From the NCBI GenBank assembly GCA_045807125.1, contig JBJMHZ010000017.1, forward strand, positions 1-64,000: DNA of 64,000 nucleotides, given 5' to 3'. Each line of letters starts with the position of its first letter. The stretch's first letter is position 1. The translations under genes were made by a program, and so were the position numbers. This DNA is from JBJMHZ01 sp045807125. Its GTDB lineage: Bacteria > Actinomycetota > Actinomycetes > JAWWOL01. Of the stretch, positions 60,415 through 64,000 are shown in pieces. The notes beneath the pieces were generated by a model. The model had not been told where the DNA came from and did not search any database. It saw only the letters and a program-made list of their open reading frames with translations.

Positions 60415-62217
60415 ATGGCTGACTTCACGACGCGGCCGCAGATCACCGGCACGCTGGGCGTGGTCTCGGCGAGCCACTGGCTCGCGGCTCAGACGGGCAT
60501 GGCGATGCTCGAGCGCGGCGGCAACGCCTTCGACGCGGCGGTGGCGGCCGGCTTCGTCCTCCAGGTCGTCGAGCCGCACCTCAACGGCCCGGGCGGCGAG
60601 CTGCCGGCGATCGGCTGCCTGCGCGACGGCGAGCCGTTCGTGCTGTGCGGCCAGGGGACGGCGCCGGCCCTCGCGACCGTGCAGCGGATGCGCGGCGAGC
60701 TCGACCTCGACCTCGTTCCCGGCACCGGCCTGCTCGCCGCGTGCGTGCCGGGCTCCTTCGGCGGCTGGCTGCTGCTGCTGGAGCGGTACGGCACGCTGTC
60801 GCTGGAGGACGTGCTGGAGCCGGCCATCGGCTACGCCGAGCACGGCCACCCGCTGCTGGCCTCGGCGGCGGACACGATCGGCACGGTGGCCGAGCTGTTC
60901 CGCGAGGAGTGGCCCACGTCGGCCGAGACGTTCCTGCCCGGCGGCCGGGCGCCGGTGGGCGGGTCGCGGTTCGCCAACGCAGCGCTGGCCGCGACGTACC
61001 GGCGGATCCTCGACCAGGCCGCGGCGGCCGGCAGCGGCCGGGAGGCGCGCATCGAGCGAGCCAGGCTGGCCTACTACGAAGGGTTCGTCGCCGAGGCGAT
61101 CGATCGGTTCTGCTCGACCGCCGAGCTGATGGACGTCTCGGGCGAGCGCCACGGCGGACTGCTGCGCGGCGAGGACATGGCCGGCTGGCGGGCGACGGTG
61201 GAGGCGCCGGTCACCCTCGACCACGCCGGGCTCACCGTCTGCAAGACCGGGCCGTGGGGCCAGGGACCGGTCTTCCTCCAGCAGCTCGCCCTGCTCGCCG
61301 GCTTCGACCTCGCCGCCATGGGGCCGGGCAGCCCGGACTTCGTGCACGCCGTGGTGGAGTGCGCCAAGCTCGCGTTCGCCGACCGCGAGGCCCACTACGG
61401 CGACCCCGCCTTCGCCGACGTGCCGCTCGACGAGCTGCTGTCGGCCGCGTACGCCGACGAGCGCCGCCGCCTGGTGGGCGAGGAGGCGTCCGGCGAGCTG
61501 CGCCCCGGCGCGCCTGGCGGGCGCCGGCCGGTGCTGCCGCCGTACGTCGTCGCCGCCGGGAGCGCTGGCGGGGGCGCGGCCGGTGACGGCGCCGGCGCGG
61601 GGGAGCCGACCGTCGACGCGCGCGGCCGGACGGCGGGCGACACGGTGCACGTCAGCGTCGCCGACCGGTGGGGCAACGTGGTGGCCTGCACGCCGAGTGG
61701 CGGGTGGCTGCAGAGCTCGCCGGTGGTGCCAGGGCTCGGCTGGCCGCTCGGCACCCGCGCGCAGATGTTCTGGCTCGACGAGGGGCTGCCCACGACCATC
61801 GCCCCCCGCAAGCGGCCGCGCACCACGCTCTCGCCGACCCTCGTGCTGCGCGACGGCCGGCCGCATCTCGGCTTCGGCACGCCTGGCGGGGACCAGCAGG
61901 ACCAGTGGTCGCTGCTGTTCTTCCTCCACCACGTGAGCTTCGGGATGGACCTGCAGGCCGCGATCGACGCGCCGGCCTTCCACACCACGGCGTTCCCGTC
62001 GTCGTTCTGGCCGCGCGGGACCGTCCCGCGCGAGGTAGTGGTCGAGGGTCGGCTGCCGGCGGCGACGGTGGCGGAGCTGCGGCGGCGCGGTCACGCGGTG
62101 ACGGTGGCCGGCGACTGGTCGCTCGGCCGGATGAGCGCGGTGTCCTCGGGCGCCGACGGCTTCCTGCGCGCGGGCGCCAACCCGCGCGGCATGCAGGGCT
62201 ACGCCGTCGGGCGTTGA
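60415..62217 (+). CDS. Gamma-glutamyltransferase family protein
   Basis: A 600-residue Ntn-hydrolase precursor. ASHWLAAQTGMAMLERGGNA then FDAAVAAGFVLQVVEPHLNG and GGELPA are the N-terminal family blocks. The self-cleavage Thr is in GDTVHVSVADRWGNVVACTP (about residue 407), preceded by a disordered Gly/Ala linker. GFGTPGGDQQDQW follows. It should mature into two subunits and transfer or hydrolyse gamma-glutamyl groups, or a related acyl substrate. No signal peptide is seen, so it is likely cytoplasmic. GGAGGGG precedes the ATG. Confidence 0.88.
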   Translation: MADFTTRPQITGTLGVVSASHWLAAQTGMAMLERGGNAFDAAVAAGFVLQVVEPHLNGPGGELPAIGCLRDGEPFVLCGQGTAPALATVQRMRGELDLDLVPGTGLLAACVPGSFGGWLLLLERYGTLSLEDVLEPAIGYAEHGHPLLASAADTIGTVAELFREEWPTSAETFLPGGRAPVGGSRFANAALAATYRRILDQAAAAGSGREARIERARLAYYEGFVAEAIDRFCSTAELMDVSGERHGGLLRGEDMAGWRATVEAPVTLDHAGLTVCKTGPWGQGPVFLQQLALLAGFDLAAMGPGSPDFVHAVVECAKLAFADREAHYGDPAFADVPLDELLSAAYADERRRLVGEEASGELRPGAPGGRRPVLPPYVVAAGSAGGGAAGDGAGAGEPTVDARGRTAGDTVHVSVADRWGNVVACTPSGGWLQSSPVVPGLGWPLGTRAQMFWLDEGLPTTIAPRKRPRTTLSPTLVLRDGRPHLGFGTPGGDQQDQWSLLFFLHHVSFGMDLQAAIDAPAFHTTAFPSSFWPRGTVPREVVVEGRLPAATVAELRRRGHAVTVAGDWSLGRMSAVSSGADGFLRAGANPRGMQGYAVGR

Positions 62218-62236
62218 GCAAGCTCCCGGCCGCGGG

Positions 62237-62755
62237 TCATGGCCGGCGCTGCACCACGACGGTTCCGACGATCTTGTCCGCGAAGGTCTGGCGCTTGCTG
62301 TCCCAGAGCGGCCAGAGGTAGCCCAGGTAGCACAGGGCACTGTCGACGGCGTGCAGGATCTGCCGCCCCAGCGCGAGCCAGCCGCCGATGAACTGGCCGG
62401 TGCTCTCCCTGATCACCGCGAGGCCGAGGACCTGCTTGCCGACGGTCGCGCCCCTGGTCCCCTCTCGCCAGTAGTTCCAGATCCAGAACGCGAGCGGCAG
62501 CAGCGCCCCGACGATGATCAGCACCACCGCGCCGGCGCTGACCGACCCGTCGTCGCCGGCGCCGGTCGATCGCCCGGCCTGCACCACCAGACCGGCGAAG
62601 AGCGGGATCATGCAGGCCGCGAGGACCAGCCAGTCGAAGAGGAGCGCGCCGGCGCGCTGGAGCCAGTGGGCGTACGGAACGGACGGCGGCGGTCGCTGCG
62701 AGCCGGTCGGGGAGCTGCCCCACGGCTGGGCGTACGGGTCGTCGGATGCGCTCAT
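62237..62755 (-). CDS. RDD-family membrane protein
   Basis: A 172-residue protein. A Pro/Ser-rich N-terminus is followed by an RDD domain with three TM helices: WLQRAGALLFDWLVLAACMI with the Arg and first Asp, AVVLIIVGALLPLAFWIWNY, and GTRGATVGKQVLGLAVI, closing with FADKIVGTVVVQ, which holds the last Asp. RDD proteins are small transport-like or structural membrane proteins of unknown substrate. It converges on the gamma-glutamyltransferase gene with 19 nt between stops. Confidence 0.87.
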   Translation of the reverse strand: MSASDDPYAQPWGSSPTGSQRPPPSVPYAHWLQRAGALLFDWLVLAACMIPLFAGLVVQAGRSTGAGDDGSVSAGAVVLIIVGALLPLAFWIWNYWREGTRGATVGKQVLGLAVIRESTGQFIGGWLALGRQILHAVDSALCYLGYLWPLWDSKRQTFADKIVGTVVVQRRP

Positions 62756-62856
62756 CCGGCACCCCTTCCTCCGCGCGTCGCACCGGACCGTCCGGCAGGA
62801 ACCCTCGTACCACGAATGCGGGGCGTCGTCCTTGCGGTGCGCCCCGACGCGCAGGC

Positions 62857-63405
62857 CTACATGACCTCGGCCGGCTCGCCGGCGGTCAGCCGCAGCAGCT
62901 CCTCGTACGTGGTGGGGAAGACGTCGTGCGGCGTGCCGGCCGCCGCCCACACCACGTCGTAGCGCTGCAAGGCGATGTCGACGACGGTGCCGACCGGCTC
63001 GGGGTGCCCGACGGGCGCGACCCCGCCGATGGCGAAGCCGGTGACCCGCCGCACCGTGTCGGGGTCGGCCGGCGCGAGCGAGCCGACGCCGAGCAGCGCC
63101 GCCACCTTCGTCGTGTCGACGCGATGGGCCCCGCTCGCGAGGATCAGCACCGGCGAGCCGTCGGCGAGGAAGAGCAGGCTCTTCACGATCGCTCCGACGC
63201 TGCAGCCGAGGGCGGCCGCCGCCTCGGCCGCGGTGCGGGCCGAGTCGCTGAGCCGCCGGACGCGGCCGACCGCCTGGTAGGCGTCGAGCGTCGCCTGCAC
63301 CCGCGCGGCCGCCGGGTGCAGCGGCGGCAAGCCGGCGCCTGCTGCTGGGCCGGCGACCGGGTCGGCGGGGTCGCCGGGGTCGGCGGGCGAGGGCTGGTCG
63401 GCCAT
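62857..63405 (-). CDS. YbaK/EbsC-type aminoacyl-tRNA deacylase
   Basis: A 182-residue protein with a disordered Pro/Ala/Asp-rich N-terminus of about 30 residues and a YbaK domain. ALGCSVGAIVKSLLFLADGS holds the conserved Lys, SGAHRVDTTKVAALLG follows, and GFAIGGVAPVGHPEP is the family Gly-rich loop. Such enzymes remove mischarged amino acids (Cys or Ala from tRNA-Pro). The C-terminal DVFPTTYEELLRLTAGEPAE ends the fold. Confidence 0.88.
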   Translation of the reverse strand: MADQPSPADPGDPADPVAGPAAGAGLPPLHPAAARVQATLDAYQAVGRVRRLSDSARTAAEAAAALGCSVGAIVKSLLFLADGSPVLILASGAHRVDTTKVAALLGVGSLAPADPDTVRRVTGFAIGGVAPVGHPEPVGTVVDIALQRYDVVWAAAGTPHDVFPTTYEELLRLTAGEPAEVM

Positions 63406-63427
63406 CGGGGGCGGGCTGGGCTCGGCG

Positions 63428-63625
63428 TCAGGGCGACGGGGTCGGGGGGACCGTGGCGAGCTGCTGGTAGACCGCGCCCGGAGGCAACGTCATCCCGGCG
63501 GGCAGCGGCGGGCCGGGGGTGACGCCGTTGTCGGTGGTGGCGCCGCCGTTGCAGCCGCAGAGCAGGATGCCGGCGAGGGCTGCGCCGCCAGCGGCGGCGG
63601 CGACGCTGAGGGCCCGATGGCGCAT
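63428..63625 (-). CDS. Small putative lipoprotein
   Basis: A 65-residue protein. A basic start (MRHRALSV), a hydrophobic stretch (AAAAGGAALAGILL) and a CGC-N segment form a lipobox-like site, with the mature part short and Pro/Thr-rich. The ATG at 63625 is chosen because it begins the signal; an upstream start at 63664 would put charged residues ahead. It lies 22 nt from the YbaK gene. No function can be given. Confidence 0.55.
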   Translation of the reverse strand: MRHRALSVAAAAGGAALAGILLCGCNGGATTDNGVTPGPPLPAGMTLPPGAVYQQLATVPPTPSP

Positions 63626-63784
63626 GGCGAGACCGTACCGGACGAGGGGGCCGGGAGCGGGCACGGGGGGCCTGCCGCGTCGACGCCCGGCCGGTCAGGG
63701 CCGGTCCCGGGACGGGGCCCCGCGGCTGGCCGGCATCCCGGGAGGGGCGTCCTTCACTGTCCCGCCCTGATGCCCCGCTCGGGA

Positions 63785-63844
63785 TTGACGACCGCGCGCC
63801 GGAGCGGTTTACTAGGCCACGTGTTCGAACATATGTTCGAACAC
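63785..63844 (+). promoter_or_regulatory. SOS-type promoter with perfect LexA box
   Basis: TTGACG at 63785-63790 is followed after 17-18 nt by a TTTACTA -10 region. Then comes a perfect 24-bp palindrome at 63821-63844 with core TCGAACATATGTTCGA, the Gram-positive (Cheo) LexA site. LexA bound here would block a rightward transcript. From 63845 to the edge a frame is open on + but I recognise no protein, so the target gene probably starts near or beyond 64000. Confidence 0.85.
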
Positions 63845-64000
63845 CCCGGCGAGCACTTTCGGGGGAGCACGTCGGGGCCCGCCCGTGCCGCCGTGCGGAT
63901 GTCGACCCCCGTCGGCGGCCGGGCGGGCGACGGAACCGACGTGGCCCGGTGTGAGGAAGCACCGAGCCGATCGGTCTCCATGAGTGTGCACGCTGCCGCC

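Noticed and set aside
63900..64000. Possible cobalamin riboswitch downstream of the LexA box
   Set aside because: A few GGAAGC/CACCG-like words are present but the B12 box and core pairing cannot be drawn.

Overview
The window comes from a very GC-rich actinomycete chromosome (Actinomycetota). The evidence is a strong G/C third-position bias, frequent GTG starts, many 4-nt ATGA/GTGA gene overlaps, at least eleven genes whose only visible start signal is a TAnnnT box 6-8 nt before the start codon (leaderless type), a mycobacterial-type MbcTA module, a type II DAHP synthase, a PASTA kinase and a Cheo-type LexA box. Gene content and order recall the Mycobacterium tuberculosis Rv2172c-Rv2185c neighbourhood (metF, idsA2, Rv2175c, kinase, aroG, plsC, SRPBCC). 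Hopanoids and glycosylated carotenoids point to a Frankia- or Streptomyces-like lineage rather than a mycobacterium. No rRNA, tRNA or CRISPR array was seen.

Layout. 1-1.8 kb is an accessory edge: an IS256-family transposase tail, a truncated gene behind it, a small IS3-like scrap and an intact MbcA-MbcT (Xre/RES) toxin-antitoxin pair. 2.2-27.9 kb is core metabolism and envelope: SRPBCC proteins, two tandem ROK sugar kinases, carbamate kinase, a TIGR00300 (LOR/SDH) protein, an esterase, PlsC, PspC, an amidohydrolase, GlpK, an RlpA-like protein, a predicted PPi-dependent phosphofructokinase, DAHP synthase, a sigma factor fused to an anti-sigma-like zinc finger and TM helix, threonine aldolase, a sulfite-oxidase-like protein, EamA transporter, endonuclease IV, a PASTA Ser/Thr kinase, a LysM-SLT lytic enzyme, DUF899 and an Rv2175c-type regulator. 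27.9-39.5 kb is an isoprenoid island. Carotenoid genes crtYc-crtYd (+) converge on crtI-crtB (-). They are divided by an operator-like palindrome from a seven-gene, translationally coupled hopanoid operon hpnC-hpnD-hpnE-polyprenyl synthase-shc-hpnG/ispH'-hpnH. The sixth gene fuses the HpnG nucleosidase to an IspH that has lost about 205 internal residues.

39.5-46.0 kb holds an SDR, a ketol-acid-reductoisomerase-like protein with an altered catalytic site, a 40-bp perfect palindrome, an aldehyde dehydrogenase, and a four-gene overlapping operon: two 2-TM SLATT/DUF4231-type proteins, an NDT-like/TRAFs-binding TPR protein and a SLOG-like protein. This operon looks like an uncharacterised nucleotide-signalling conflict (immunity-type) system and is the most interesting candidate in the window. 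46-58.9 kb holds a second polyprenyl synthase, metF, VOC, PIG-L deacetylase and CDP-alcohol transferase genes. It then has a second carotenoid set (CruF hydratase-GT2-CrtI paralogue, a CrtO-like oxidoreductase, and a CrtA-like monooxygenase coupled to sppA). 58.9-64 kb has CorA, an ArsC-like protein, a gamma-glutamyltransferase-like enzyme, RDD, YbaK, a lipoprotein and a perfect LexA operator whose target gene lies beyond the right edge.

Working model: the two polyprenyl synthases supply C15 and C20 chains. HpnC/D/E and SHC make hopene, and HpnH/HpnG elongate it. CrtB, CrtI, CrtYcd, CruF, GT2, CrtO-like and CrtA-like enzymes could make a monocyclic, hydroxylated, ketolated and glycosylated carotenoid. 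All functions are read from sequence patterns and recalled family knowledge; no database search was run.
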